NCBI GenBank assembly: GCA_020216985.1
Contig: JAIWOH010000097.1
Location: 1 to 10,000, forward strand
DNA length: 10,000 bases
DNA from: Nitrospira sp.
GTDB taxonomy: Bacteria; Nitrospirota; Nitrospiria; Nitrospirales; Nitrospiraceae
Direction: 5' to 3'
The notes under the pieces are model-generated. The model searched no databases and was not told where the DNA came from. It was given only the letters and a program-made list of their open reading frames with translations. Of this stretch, positions 1 through 6,851 are shown one piece after another (the first letter of the stretch is position 1; the number at the start of each line of letters is the position of its first letter). The translations under genes were made by a program, and so were the position numbers.

Positions 1-494
1 CCTTGCGCGCCGATTTCGCGGAACGAATCGATGATGCCGACCACGGTGCCCAACAGCCCCACAAAGGGACTGATATTCCCGGTCGTCGCCAAAAAAGGAA
101 GGAGCGACTCGAGCCTGGCAATCTGTCCTTGAGCGACATGCGCGGCCGCCCGTTCCATCACGTGCCGATCCATCGTCGGCGAAGAGACGGCGGAATCGTG
201 CGGATCCCACTCCTCCTTCGAGGCCCGATTCAACCGATCGACGACGCCGTGGTACACCTTGGCACAAGGACTTTCGCTCGTCCTGTGGGCATGGCGCGCG
301 ATTTCATCCAGATCCTTGGCTTTGGACAGCACCGTCATGAACCGCCGATCCTCCACATCGACCGTCCGGAAGGTCCACCACTTATACAAAATGATCGCCC
401 AGGACACGATGGAGAAACACAACAGCAACGACAAGACCACCTTCGCCACGAGGCCGAGCGAAGCAACGACGGTGATCGGATCCGCTTGAAACAT
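1..494 (-). CDS. tolQ: TolQ-type proton channel subunit, N-terminal 164 residues (partial)
   Basis: MotA/TolQ/ExbB-family inner-membrane protein. In the Tol-Pal system TolQ with TolR forms a proton-driven motor that energises TolA and helps keep the outer membrane attached during division. The reading frame is visible from the ATG at 494 (minus) to the window edge, with no stop. Residues 11-40 form the first membrane segment (hydrophobic, ending SWAIILYKWW). Residues about 45-125 are the cytoplasmic loop. The family signature is at residues 137-160 (TTGNISPFVGLLGTVVGII), which is the second membrane helix. The N-terminal pattern FSIVSWAI matches TolQ better than ExbB. A purine-rich stretch (AGGAAAGG) lies about 10 bases before the ATG. 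It is downstream of two tRNA genes on the same strand, with 233 bases between. An AT-rich patch at 560-580 contains TACAAT on the minus strand and may be a -10 box, but no good -35 is seen. The C-terminal part, and probably tolR, lie outside the window. Confidence 0.9.
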   Translation of the reverse strand, partial: MFQADPITVVASLGLVAKVVLSLLLCFSIVSWAIILYKWWTFRTVDVEDRRFMTVLSKAKDLDEIARHAHRTSESPCAKVYHGVVDRLNRASKEEWDPHDSAVSSPTMDRHVMERAAAHVAQGQIARLESLLPFLATTGNISPFVGLLGTVVGIIDSFREIGAQ

Positions 495-727
495 GGTTAT
501 GACGCCTTTCCTCTCCTCCCTATCACGTCCATGCCACGCGGGACGATCGATTGAGTCGATTGAAATTGTAACAAATTCCCGAACAGAAGGAGCCGCCGAA
601 AGTCTTTCTGCACAGATCGTCCTCGGCCTTTCAGCGAGGAGAGTCCCGGACTCGCATGAGCAGGACAGGGGTATACCTCGGAGCCCTCGATCATGGGCTG
701 CCACCGGTGGCGGAGCATGGTGAACTA

Positions 728-805
728 TGGCGGGGCCGACGGGATTTGAACCCGCGACCTCCAGATTGACAATCTGGCGTCCTAACCAAGCTGAACGACG
801 GCCCC
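728..805 (-). tRNA. tRNA-Asp (anticodon GUC)
   Basis: The minus strand folds into a full cloverleaf. The acceptor arm GGGGCCG (805-799) pairs with CGGCCCC, and the D stem is GTTC/GGAC. The anticodon stem CCAGA/TCTGG encloses the loop TTGTCAA with anticodon GTC (plus positions 768-770), and the T arm is GCGGG-TTCAAAT-CCCGT. The discriminator base is G, as expected for tRNA-Asp, and CCA is encoded (730-728). It lies 124 bases after tRNA-Val on the same strand and is probably co-transcribed with it. Confidence 0.97.
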
Positions 806-862
806 TCTTAAGTCTGCTCGCGGCGGAGGATTCGAATTGACGAAACCCGTGTACCGGTCTCC

Positions 863-893
863 CCGCAGCCTCGCCTTCTACGAGGCTTTGCGG
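863..893 (-). other. Strong hairpin in the tRNA-Val/tRNA-Asp spacer
   Basis: AGCCTCG (867-873) and CGAGGCT (881-887) form a perfect 7-bp stem with a 7-base loop. CCGC (863-866) and GCGG (890-893) extend it to 11 bp across a two-base bulge. No U-run follows on either strand, so it is not a convincing terminator. A processing or stability element in a polycistronic tRNA precursor is the more likely role. A weaker CTCCT/AGGAG hairpin sits beside it at 898-915. Confidence 0.4.
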
Positions 894-929
894 AAACTCC
901 TTTTCAGCTAGGAGACTCCCCATTCCTTC

Positions 930-1005
930 TGGTAGGCGGAACAGGGATCGAACCTGTGACCTCTGCCTTGTAAGGGCAGCGCTCTTCCAACTGAGCTATC
1001 CGCCC
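930..1005 (-). tRNA. tRNA-Val (anticodon UAC)
   Basis: A 76-base cloverleaf on the minus strand. The acceptor GGGCGGA (1005-999) pairs with TCCGCCT, with a G-U at the first pair. The D arm is AGCTC...GAGC. The anticodon stem CTGCC/GGCAG encloses CTTACAA, giving anticodon TAC (plus positions 970-972). The T arm is ACAGG-TTCGATC-CCTGT. Discriminator A and an encoded CCA (932-930) follow. The D-arm, anticodon-loop and T-loop bases match the usual bacterial tRNA-Val(UAC). Confidence 0.97.
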
Positions 1006-1024
1006 GGGTTTTTTGTCAACCCGG
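1002..1024 (-). other. Leader hairpin reaching into the tRNA-Val 5' end
   Basis: On the minus strand CCGGGTT (about 1023-1017) can pair with AACCCGG (1010-1004) around the loop GACAAAA. The 3' arm includes the first two bases of mature tRNA-Val. The hairpin would compete with the acceptor stem before 5' processing, or may simply be the RNase P leader. A second TTGACA falls inside it (1019-1014), but no -10 lies at the right distance, so it is not taken as a promoter. Confidence 0.4.
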
Positions 1025-1027
1025 CGG

Positions 1028-1056
1028 AGGGTATCAAGTCCCTCTCACCTTGTCAA
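1028..1056 (-). promoter_or_regulatory. Sigma-70 promoter for the tRNA-Val/tRNA-Asp unit
   Basis: On the minus strand a perfect TTGACA (1056-1051) is followed by a 17-base spacer and TACCCT (1033-1028). The -10 is preceded by TGA, giving an extended -10 (TGnTAnnnT). Transcription would start near 1021, about 16 bases before mature tRNA-Val. The bases just after the -10 are CCGCCGGG. A GC-rich discriminator of this kind is typical of stable-RNA promoters under stringent control; applying that here is inference. Confidence 0.7.
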
Positions 1057-1091
1057 CCGGTCGTCTCTTCCTTCGTGCATTTGCTCATCGC

Positions 1092-2033
1092 TTAAGAGCC
1101 TGCGCCCGATATTTTCTTCCGAGTCTGTCTCGGGAAATATCGCTGATGCACCTGTTTCAACCGGCTGCGCTCCACATAGGTATAGATTTGCGTCGTCGCA
1201 ATATCGGCATGACCGAGCATCGTCTGGACCGCGCGCAGGTCCGCTCCCCCTTCCAGCAAGTGCGTGGCGAACGAATGCCTGAGCATGTGGGGCGAAATCC
1301 GCTTCATGATTCCGGCCCGGCGCGCCCGTTGTCGGAGCAATTTCCAAAACGCCTGCCTGGTCAATGCCCGTCCGCGCCGCGAGACGAACACCTTGCCTGA
1401 CGACCGTCCTTTCATGAGTAGCGGCCGCACATGGGTGAGATAATCGGCCACCAAGCCCCTTGCCGCCTCTCCCATCGGCACGATCCGCTCCTTGGCGCCT
1501 TTCCCGGCAATCCGTAGGAATCCTCCGCTCAGATCGAGCTGGGAGACGTCAAGTCCCGTCAACTCCGACACGCGAAGGCCCGAGGCATACAGAAGTTCCA
1601 GCATGGCACGATCCCGTCGCTCTTCGAGGCTCGAACCGGCCGGCATATCCAACAATCGAACGACCTCTTGCTTGGTCAACGTCTTGGGCAACGCGACGGC
1701 CCGCCGTCTCGCCGCAAGATCGCGCAAGGGGTTCGTCTCCACAATTCGCTCTCGAACAAGGAATCGGAACCATCCACGCAGAGTCGACAAGAGACGGGCG
1801 ACGGACGACGCTCCAAGCGACCCCCGTCTCAACAAAGCGAGAAAGGACGTCACCAGGGACGGCGGGATCGGATCGCACATCCCAAGCCCGTGCCGCGCCG
1901 CAAACTCCTGAAGTTTCATGAGGTCGCGCCGATACGACTCAATCGTATTGATCGACAACCCTCCCTCGACCCGCAACCCGCGCAGATACCGTTCGACCAG
2001 CGGATCCAAGATCGGCGCTTCAGCATCGGCCAT
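1092..2033 (-). CDS. xerD: Site-specific tyrosine recombinase XerD
   Basis: With XerC, XerD resolves chromosome dimers at dif during FtsK-driven segregation. The protein has 313 residues, close to the usual ~300. Residues about 8-95 form the SAM-like DNA-binding domain (YLRGLRVEGGLSINTIESYRRDL). Residues about 113-296 are the catalytic domain. All tyrosine-recombinase catalytic residues are present: R154 (ASGLRVSEL), K178 (GKGAKERIVP), H249 and R252 (SPHMLRHSFATHLLEGGAD), H275 (LGHADIATTQIY) and nucleophile Y284. The TTQIYTYV and the tail HQRYFPR resemble XerD (STTQIYTHV, HQQHHPR in E. coli) more than XerC. The start is the ATG at 2033, with only a weak upstream GAAG as ribosome site. The gene is divergent from the TPR/periplasmic-binding gene and reads toward the tRNA pair. 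No att site, integrase cargo or tRNA disruption surrounds it, so it is a housekeeping copy rather than a mobile-element integrase. Confidence 0.93.
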   Translation of the reverse strand: MADAEAPILDPLVERYLRGLRVEGGLSINTIESYRRDLMKLQEFAARHGLGMCDPIPPSLVTSFLALLRRGSLGASSVARLLSTLRGWFRFLVRERIVETNPLRDLAARRRAVALPKTLTKQEVVRLLDMPAGSSLEERRDRAMLELLYASGLRVSELTGLDVSQLDLSGGFLRIAGKGAKERIVPMGEAARGLVADYLTHVRPLLMKGRSSGKVFVSRRGRALTRQAFWKLLRQRARRAGIMKRISPHMLRHSFATHLLEGGADLRAVQTMLGHADIATTQIYTYVERSRLKQVHQRYFPRQTRKKISGAGS

Positions 2034-2188
2034 CTTCGTTTACCGGCCCAGACAAAGGATTGCGGGCAAGTGATCAGGAGCGCGTTTCGACCATCGCCGA
2101 TACATTTGTCACTCCCTGCTACGGCAACGCCGATCACTATAACCGACCCGTTCCGTCGGTACAACGACGGCGACGCGAGCCGTTCTCC

Positions 2189-2217
2189 TTGACACCTCTC
2201 CTCCTTTCCGATACTAG
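2189..2217 (+). promoter_or_regulatory. Probable sigma-70 promoter for the TPR/periplasmic-binding gene
   Basis: A perfect -35 TTGACA (2189-2194) is followed by 17 bases and TACTAG (2212-2217), or by 15 bases and GATACT (2210-2215). The -35 is strong and the -10 mediocre. Transcription would begin near 2223, which excludes the longer in-frame ATG at 2060 as the start and supports 2258. The element sits in the xerD divergent region (2034-2257). Nothing else was recognised there. Confidence 0.5.
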
Positions 2218-2257
2218 TCACTCGTTGCGGCACACCTCCGATCGCCGCGCCAACGCC

Positions 2258-4225
2258 ATGCTTCCCCACAGGATTAATCCCGACCAATCCACCGCCTCAT
2301 GCCGCATGATCGGCGTCGTTCTGTTTGCCGGCCTCCTGCTCACGGTTCCGGGGCTCGCCGTCGCGGCCAACAATCCACCGCCCAATAACCCGTCGTCATT
2401 GCCGACGGCGTTGCGGCAGGCGAAACAGCTCCTTGAGAAGGGCGATCCCGAAGCGGCCGCAACGGCGCTTCAGCAATTTCTGGCCACGTCGCCGCGCGCC
2501 GACTATCTTGACGACGCCTATCTACTGTTGGGCGCTGCCTACTATGACGCGAAGAGTTTTCCCGACGCCCTCAAGTATTTGAACTTGCTTCACCAGCAGT
2601 TCCCCGACTCCGAAGTCCATGAACGGGGGCAGCTTTTGCTGGCCCGTACCCACGCAGCCATGGGCAATCCTGATCTCGCACTCCCTCTACTGGCCCAAGT
2701 TCGCACCTTGACGCAGGACGAGGGAACCAAACGGGAAGCGATGAAACTGACCGCGGACGTCTTCATCCAAAAGAAAGATTTCGTGCGAGCCATTCGCACG
2801 TTGTTGGACGGACTGGAAGTCAGTTCGGACCAAGAGGCCGCGAACCTTCGCGAGCAGGTGCGCGCGCTCCTGACGGAGCAACTCGACCGAAAAGGACTCC
2901 TGCGCGTGCGTCAAGCATTCCCTCGTGTCTATCCGGGCGATCTCGCCTCCATTCGTCTGATCAACGACTACATCGCGCATGGAGAAGACCACCTGGCCGA
3001 ACGGGAAAGCCGACACTTTCTCGCCGCGTTTCCGGATCACCCTCAAGCCTCCGCCGTCCGAGACTCGTTGACCCAGGTCAGCGCGAGGCTCAGAGCCAAT
3101 CAGTACCTTGTCGCCGCCGTGCTGCCGCTCTCCGGCAATCTCAGCCCGTTCGCCAATGAAGTCCTGGAAGGCATTCAGCTTGCTTTGGATCAGGCGAAGA
3201 CTCAGGGGGATCTGCCGTCCATCGGCTTACTCGTCAAGGACCAGGACGCGGATCGCCACGGGTTTCTCGACGACCTTTCGACGTTACTGGTCTACGATCG
3301 CCCGCTCGCGGTCATCGGTCCCCTGTTGTCGAAAAACCTTCCGGCCATGGCCGAAATGGCGCAAAGGCACCGCGTGCCGCTGATTACGCCGACCGCCACC
3401 CTGCCGAACGTCCGCCGGCTGAGCGGGTACCTCTTCAGTACGGCCTTGACCTATCAGATGCAGGCCGAACGCATTGCCGCCTACGCCGTCAAAGACCAAG
3501 GCTACCGTCGTTTTTGCGTCTTCCACCCCGATACGCTCTATGGGCGAGAGCTGGCCAGGCTGTTCGTACAGGAGGTCCGACGTTACGACGGAGAAATCAT
3601 CGCCGTCCGATCCTATAAAGAAGGCGACACGGATTTCAGCCCACAGATTACCGCCCTGAAAGAAGAGGATCTGAAGAAGTACGGGCTCGCCCTGCCCATT
3701 GACGTGTCACAACCCGGCGGCAAGGCTTCCAACCGAAACAGCAAACGTCTGCTGTACACGCCCGGATTCGACGCGATCTTCATCCCCAGTCGATCCAGCG
3801 ACGTCGGCTTGATCGCCGCTCAACTGGCCTTCCATGACATCCACGTTCCGCTCCTGGGGGCAAATGGATGGAACTCGCCCGACTTCGTCCGCGCCGCGGA
3901 CCGCACCGTCGAAGGCGCCGTCTTCGTCGACGGGTTTTTCGCCGACAGTCCCCACCCAAACGTGAGGGATTTCGTCGAGCGCTATCAAAAACGCACACAG
4001 ACGTTCCCGTCGCTCTTTGTCGCGCAGGGTTACGACGCGGCTCGCGTGATCATCGAAGGAATCCGGCACGGCGCCACCTCCGGCGAATCGCTTCGGGATT
4101 TTTTGACGACTCAGCGGAGCTTGCCGACCCTGGCCGGCCCCGCCGGTTTCGGCCCCGACGGCACCCTCCATCGACCACTCTTTCTTCTCCAGGTGAAACA
4201 AGGTAAATTCGTGCAGCTAGAATAG
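2258..4225 (+). CDS. Exported TPR / periplasmic-binding-fold protein (LpoA-like 'penicillin-binding protein activator')
   Basis: Predicted periplasmic protein of 655 residues. Residues 1-37 are a signal peptide: arginines in the n-region (MLPHRINPD), a hydrophobic core at 17-33, and AVAA near the cleavage site. Residues about 47-275 are helical TPR-like repeats (ALRQAKQLLEKGDPEAAATALQ; AYLLLGAAYYDAKSFPDALKYL). Residues about 283-655 are a type 1 periplasmic-binding fold (VAAVLPLSGNLSPFANEVLEGIQLAL; AVIGPLLS; PLITPTAT; FDAIFIPSRSSDVGLIAAQL). TPR plus this fold is the layout of LpoA, which activates the peptidoglycan synthase PBP1A. However, LpoA is a lipoprotein and no lipobox is visible here. 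The alternative is a branched-chain amino-acid-type ABC binding protein, but no permease or ATPase is nearby. The start at 2258 is chosen from the promoter position and signal peptide, although it has no clear ribosome site. ATG 2306 would remove the basic n-region. The gene is 112 bases upstream of the M50 protease gene. Confidence 0.75.
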   Translation: MLPHRINPDQSTASCRMIGVVLFAGLLLTVPGLAVAANNPPPNNPSSLPTALRQAKQLLEKGDPEAAATALQQFLATSPRADYLDDAYLLLGAAYYDAKSFPDALKYLNLLHQQFPDSEVHERGQLLLARTHAAMGNPDLALPLLAQVRTLTQDEGTKREAMKLTADVFIQKKDFVRAIRTLLDGLEVSSDQEAANLREQVRALLTEQLDRKGLLRVRQAFPRVYPGDLASIRLINDYIAHGEDHLAERESRHFLAAFPDHPQASAVRDSLTQVSARLRANQYLVAAVLPLSGNLSPFANEVLEGIQLALDQAKTQGDLPSIGLLVKDQDADRHGFLDDLSTLLVYDRPLAVIGPLLSKNLPAMAEMAQRHRVPLITPTATLPNVRRLSGYLFSTALTYQMQAERIAAYAVKDQGYRRFCVFHPDTLYGRELARLFVQEVRRYDGEIIAVRSYKEGDTDFSPQITALKEEDLKKYGLALPIDVSQPGGKASNRNSKRLLYTPGFDAIFIPSRSSDVGLIAAQLAFHDIHVPLLGANGWNSPDFVRAADRTVEGAVFVDGFFADSPHPNVRDFVERYQKRTQTFPSLFVAQGYDAARVIIEGIRHGATSGESLRDFLTTQRSLPTLAGPAGFGPDGTLHRPLFLLQVKQGKFVQLE

Positions 4226-4337
4226 GCTCGCACGGCACAATGATCGGTCGGCGCCGGTTCCGTTTGAAGGCGGTGCGCCGCCCGTTACCTCTTAGCGAGG
4301 GCACGCTTTTCACACAAACCCGCAGGACGGACCCGAC

Positions 4338-5075
4338 ATGGACGCACTCGTACAAGCTCTCCATACCGTTTCCTACATGGGACTTCCCTTGCTGTTCGCC
4401 ATGGTGCTGCACGAATATGCACACGGATGGATGGCTGAGAAGCGCGGCGATCCGACCGCCAAACTCCAAGGTCGCCTGACCGTCAATCCCTTGGCCCATA
4501 TCGACCCTATGGGTACCGTCATTGTGCCGCTCATCTGCCTGCTTTTGCCGGGCAGTTTCTTGTTTGGATGGGCCAAGCCGGTGCCGGTCGATCCGCGCAA
4601 CATGTACCGCCCCCGCCAGGACATGGCCCTGGTGGCGACCGCGGGGCCGGCGATGAATCTCCTGCTGGCCGTCGCCAGCGCCCTGTTGCTGGCCCTGCTT
4701 TTTGCCGGAGAACCAACCTTGTCGCCGCGCCAGCAGCCTGACGCCGAAGCGACTTCAAGCCTGTTTACAGCAATGGTGTTGCGTCCGATCGCCGTCATGG
4801 CGTTTTATTCTGTCATCATCAACGTGTTCCTGGCGCTCTTTAATTTGATTCCCATCCCGCCCCTCGACGGAGGGCGGGTCCTGACCTGTCTGCTGCCGGC
4901 CAAGCCGGCGACGGCGCTGGCGCGCCTGGAACCCTACGGCATGTTGATTTTGGTCGGCCTCATTGTATTCGACAAGGAGCTACGAGTGATCCACACCATC
5001 ACGACCACGTTCGTCTCCGGTCTCTCCGGAACGATTCTTTCGACCGCGCTCGGCATCGGGAGTCCCGCACAATGA
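4338..5075 (+). CDS. M50-family (site-2 protease) membrane zinc metalloprotease
   Basis: Intramembrane zinc protease family protein of 245 residues. The zinc motif HExxH is HEYAH at residues 25-29, inside the first membrane segment (about 11-30). The third ligand is D177 in the conserved PPLDGGRV (175-181), preceded by NLIPIP. Other family landmarks are NPLAHIDPMGT (50-60), FGWAKPVPVDPRNMY (76-90), the glycine/proline break TAGPAMNLLL (101-110), and hydrophobic stretches at 58-75, 98-122, 148-173 and 200-211. No PDZ domain is present, so it belongs to the compact RseP-unlike group often annotated only as 'site-2 protease family protein'. Its substrate cannot be told from the sequence. An AGGACGGA stretch precedes the ATG. 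The TGA stop overlaps the trpS ATG by four bases (ATGA), implying translational coupling. M50 next to trpS is, to my recollection, a recurring bacterial neighbourhood. Confidence 0.9.
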   Translation: MDALVQALHTVSYMGLPLLFAMVLHEYAHGWMAEKRGDPTAKLQGRLTVNPLAHIDPMGTVIVPLICLLLPGSFLFGWAKPVPVDPRNMYRPRQDMALVATAGPAMNLLLAVASALLLALLFAGEPTLSPRQQPDAEATSSLFTAMVLRPIAVMAFYSVIINVFLALFNLIPIPPLDGGRVLTCLLPAKPATALARLEPYGMLILVGLIVFDKELRVIHTITTTFVSGLSGTILSTALGIGSPAQ

Positions 5076-6064
5076 CAACGCCTCTGAAACGGGTCTTGAG
5101 CGGCATGCAGCCCAGCGGCCTCATGCACCTCGGCAATTATCTGGGTGCGCTGGAAAACTGGAAAGCCCTGCAGACCCACTACGACTGCTACTTTTTCGTC
5201 GCCGATTGGCACGCCCTCTCCACCAACTACGCCGACACGAGCCGTGTCCGCGAGTTCGTGCGGGAAATGCTGATCGATTGGCTGGCCGCCGGCATCGACC
5301 CCGCCCGTTCCACCGTGTTCGTCCAATCCCGCGTGCCGGAGCACGCGATCCTGCACCTGCTTTTCTCGATGATGACGCCCATCTCCTGGCTCGAGCGCAA
5401 CCCGACGTACAAAGAAAAGCAGGAAGAAATCAAAGAAAAGGACCTCGGCACCTACGGCTTTCTCGGGTATCCCGTTCTCCAGGCCGCCGACATCCTGTTG
5501 TACAAGCCGGATTTCGTGCCGGTCGGGAAGGATCAGTTGCCGCACCTGGAACTTACGCGGGAGATTGCACGCCGGTTCAACGAGATATATAAAACGCCGG
5601 TATTCCCCGAGCCGAAAGAGCACCTCACCAAATTCCCCAAGGTAGTCGGCACCGACGGTCGGAAAATGAGCAAGAGCTATCACAACACCATCAATCTTTC
5701 CGATCCGGAACCGGTCGTGCGCCAAAAACTCAAAACCATGGTGACCGATCCGGCCCGCGTGCGCCGGACGGATCCTGGCAACCCCGACCTCTGCCCGGTC
5801 TATGAGTTCCATAAAATCTATTCGCCGACTCCCGTTCAGGAACAGATCGCACAGGATTGCCGCACCGCCGCCATCGGATGCGTTGATTGCAAAAAATTGG
5901 TGGCCGACAGGATGGTGAAGGAAATGACCCCGGTCTGGGAGGCTCGCGCCAAGCTGACCGACAATCCCGCCCATCTCGACGCGATCGTCCAAGACGGCAG
6001 CGAACGGGCCGCCAAGGTCGCCAAGGCCACCCTCGCCGAAGTGACCGAGGCGATGAAGATTTAG
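5072..6064 (+). CDS. trpS: Tryptophanyl-tRNA synthetase, with a putative Fe-S cysteine motif
   Basis: Class I synthetase that charges tRNA-Trp with tryptophan using ATP in the cytoplasm. It has 330 residues, the normal length. The HIGH-type motif is HLGN at 19-22, within SGMQPSGLMHLGNYLGAL. The KMSKS loop is at 198-202 (GTDGRKMSKSYHNT). Tryptophan-pocket and dimer-interface blocks include VADWHALST (43-51), LLFSMMTPISWLERNPT (96-112) and GFLGYPVLQAADILLY (129-144). The C-terminal anticodon-binding helical part has C241, C263, C270 and C273, spaced C-x21-C-x6-C-x2-C. This closely resembles the [4Fe-4S] motif reported for Thermotoga maritima TrpRS (x22, x6, x2, as I recall). The start ATG overlaps the M50 stop. 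A GGGAG lies nine bases upstream, inside the M50 gene. Confidence 0.96.
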   Translation: MTTPLKRVLSGMQPSGLMHLGNYLGALENWKALQTHYDCYFFVADWHALSTNYADTSRVREFVREMLIDWLAAGIDPARSTVFVQSRVPEHAILHLLFSMMTPISWLERNPTYKEKQEEIKEKDLGTYGFLGYPVLQAADILLYKPDFVPVGKDQLPHLELTREIARRFNEIYKTPVFPEPKEHLTKFPKVVGTDGRKMSKSYHNTINLSDPEPVVRQKLKTMVTDPARVRRTDPGNPDLCPVYEFHKIYSPTPVQEQIAQDCRTAAIGCVDCKKLVADRMVKEMTPVWEARAKLTDNPAHLDAIVQDGSERAAKVAKATLAEVTEAMKI

Positions 6065-6086
6065 GACGCCCTGGAAAAGCCGCTGC

Positions 6087-6104
6087 GTCGCCTCCCTCGG
6101 CGAC
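6087..6104. other. Short hairpin between convergent trpS and SRPBCC gene
   Basis: GTCGCC (6087-6092) and GGCGAC (6099-6104) form a 6-bp stem with a 6-base loop in the 68-base gap where the two genes converge. Read on the minus strand, a TTTT follows after a few bases (6074-6077 region), so it might weakly terminate the SRPBCC transcript. There is no U-run on the plus strand. This is not a strong terminator. Confidence 0.3.
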
Positions 6105-6132
6105 AAACCTCGACCCAAGAAGAGCGCCGGCC

Positions 6133-6594
6133 CTAACGTTCAAGTCGCCTCTTCAAGCCGCGGTAGCCTTCATCCATCACAGCGTCGTGGTTTTTCTCCA
6201 TCAGAGCTCTGGTAAAGGATACCCTGCCGAGAACATTCAGCAGCGGATTGGAAAGCCCGACGTCCCATCGGTAGGTCACCGTCGTTCCATCGTTGAACGG
6301 CTCCAACACGAATGTGCCGGTGCCGATCAAATCTCCCGAGGACGCGATAGTCAGCAATCTTGGCGGCTCAAACGCCGTGACCACCGTCTTGAACCGCAAG
6401 GTATAGGGCAAGCGGCCTTGCACCTCATGATCCACGACCGAACCGAGTCGCGCCCGCGATGCCGGATCATGAGCCACCGCTTTTTTCCAGCTTGCCCACC
6501 ATGAGGGCCACTCGCTCACGTTGACGATTTCCTCCCACACCCGTTCCCTCGGGGCATGAAAGACCCAGTTTGTGACGAAGTGATAGATGGTCAT
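6133..6594 (-). CDS. SRPBCC-fold (START/Bet v1-like) protein, polyketide cyclase/dehydrase type
   Basis: A 153-residue protein of the SRPBCC superfamily, whose members bind hydrophobic ligands in a deep cavity. The specific ligand here is unknown. Family features are the opening strand and helix HFVTNWVFHAPRERVWEEIVNVSEWPSWW (the 'ap.e.VW..v.d...wp.W' pattern, residues 5-33), then alternating beta strands (SVVDHEVQGRLPYTLRFKTVVTAFEPPRLLTIASSGDLIGTGTFVLEP), and GTTVTYRWDVG before the long C-terminal helix (119-151). It is predicted soluble, with no signal peptide or membrane segment. The start is the ATG at 6594, with GGAGGG (plus 6605-6610 complement) about ten bases upstream. The gene stands alone on the minus strand, convergent with trpS and divergent from the response-regulator cluster, so the neighbours give little clue to its function. 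Confidence 0.8.
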   Translation of the reverse strand: MTIYHFVTNWVFHAPRERVWEEIVNVSEWPSWWASWKKAVAHDPASRARLGSVVDHEVQGRLPYTLRFKTVVTAFEPPRLLTIASSGDLIGTGTFVLEPFNDGTTVTYRWDVGLSNPLLNVLGRVSFTRALMEKNHDAVMDEGYRGLKRRLER

Positions 6595-6802
6595 CGATCT
6601 TGCGCCCTCCAGCTTCCCTAAATGGACTTGTTCAGACGATCCCTTGCTTCAGACCGACTCTCGCTTCGGACCATACGGCGACCCTCCTGATCGACCAGAC
6701 TTATGCCAATGCCGCTCTATGACCCAAGCCGATGATGTCATTTCCACACGGCACCTCTCTCTTCTCGTTTCCAATGAAAACTAACCCGACAGCAACGTAA
6801 TC

Positions 6803-6851
6803 TGTATCACTTTGTCCCAAATTGTATCCTTTGGTGCACTATCCCTGTATC
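6803..6851 (+). repeat. Three direct TGTATC boxes
   Basis: TGTATC occurs at 6803-6808, 6823-6828 and 6846-6851, with start-to-start spacings of 20 and 23 bases, about two helical turns. The first and third are longer copies, CTGTATCACTTTG and CTGTATCACATTG (12 of 13 identical). The middle one reads TTGTATCCTTTGG. Phased repeats just upstream of a regulator gene are what a DNA-binding regulator's operator would look like. A functional role is inference. Confidence 0.5.

Noticed and set aside
700..711. GCCACCGGTGGC palindrome as terminator after tRNA-Asp
   Set aside because: It has no loop of usable size and no U-run on the minus strand.
810..860. A third tRNA on the minus strand suggested by TTCGAATCC
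   Set aside because: The flanking bases do not form a T stem, and no matching acceptor, D arm or anticodon arm could be built.
1014..1019. Second TTGACA just upstream of tRNA-Val as a promoter
   Set aside because: The -10 would fall inside the tRNA (GCTCAG) and does not match. It is part of the leader hairpin.
1092..2033. xerD as an integrase marking an integrated element next to tRNA genes
   Set aside because: The sequence is XerD-like throughout, both tRNAs are intact with CCA, no duplicated tRNA 3' end (att) is seen, and the neighbours are housekeeping genes.
2060..2257. N-terminal extension of the TPR/periplasmic-binding gene to ATG 2060
   Set aside because: The added residues are arginine-rich and unlike a signal peptide, and a good TTGACA promoter lies inside this stretch at 2189.
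4269..4282. GGCGG/CCGCC hairpin as a terminator between the TPR/periplasmic-binding and M50 genes
   Set aside because: Only 5 bp with a 4-base loop and no following U-run. Read-through seems as likely.
4934..6118. 394-codon open frame on the minus strand across trpS
   Set aside because: It is a shadow of the certain trpS gene in GC-rich DNA. Its translation shows no family motif.
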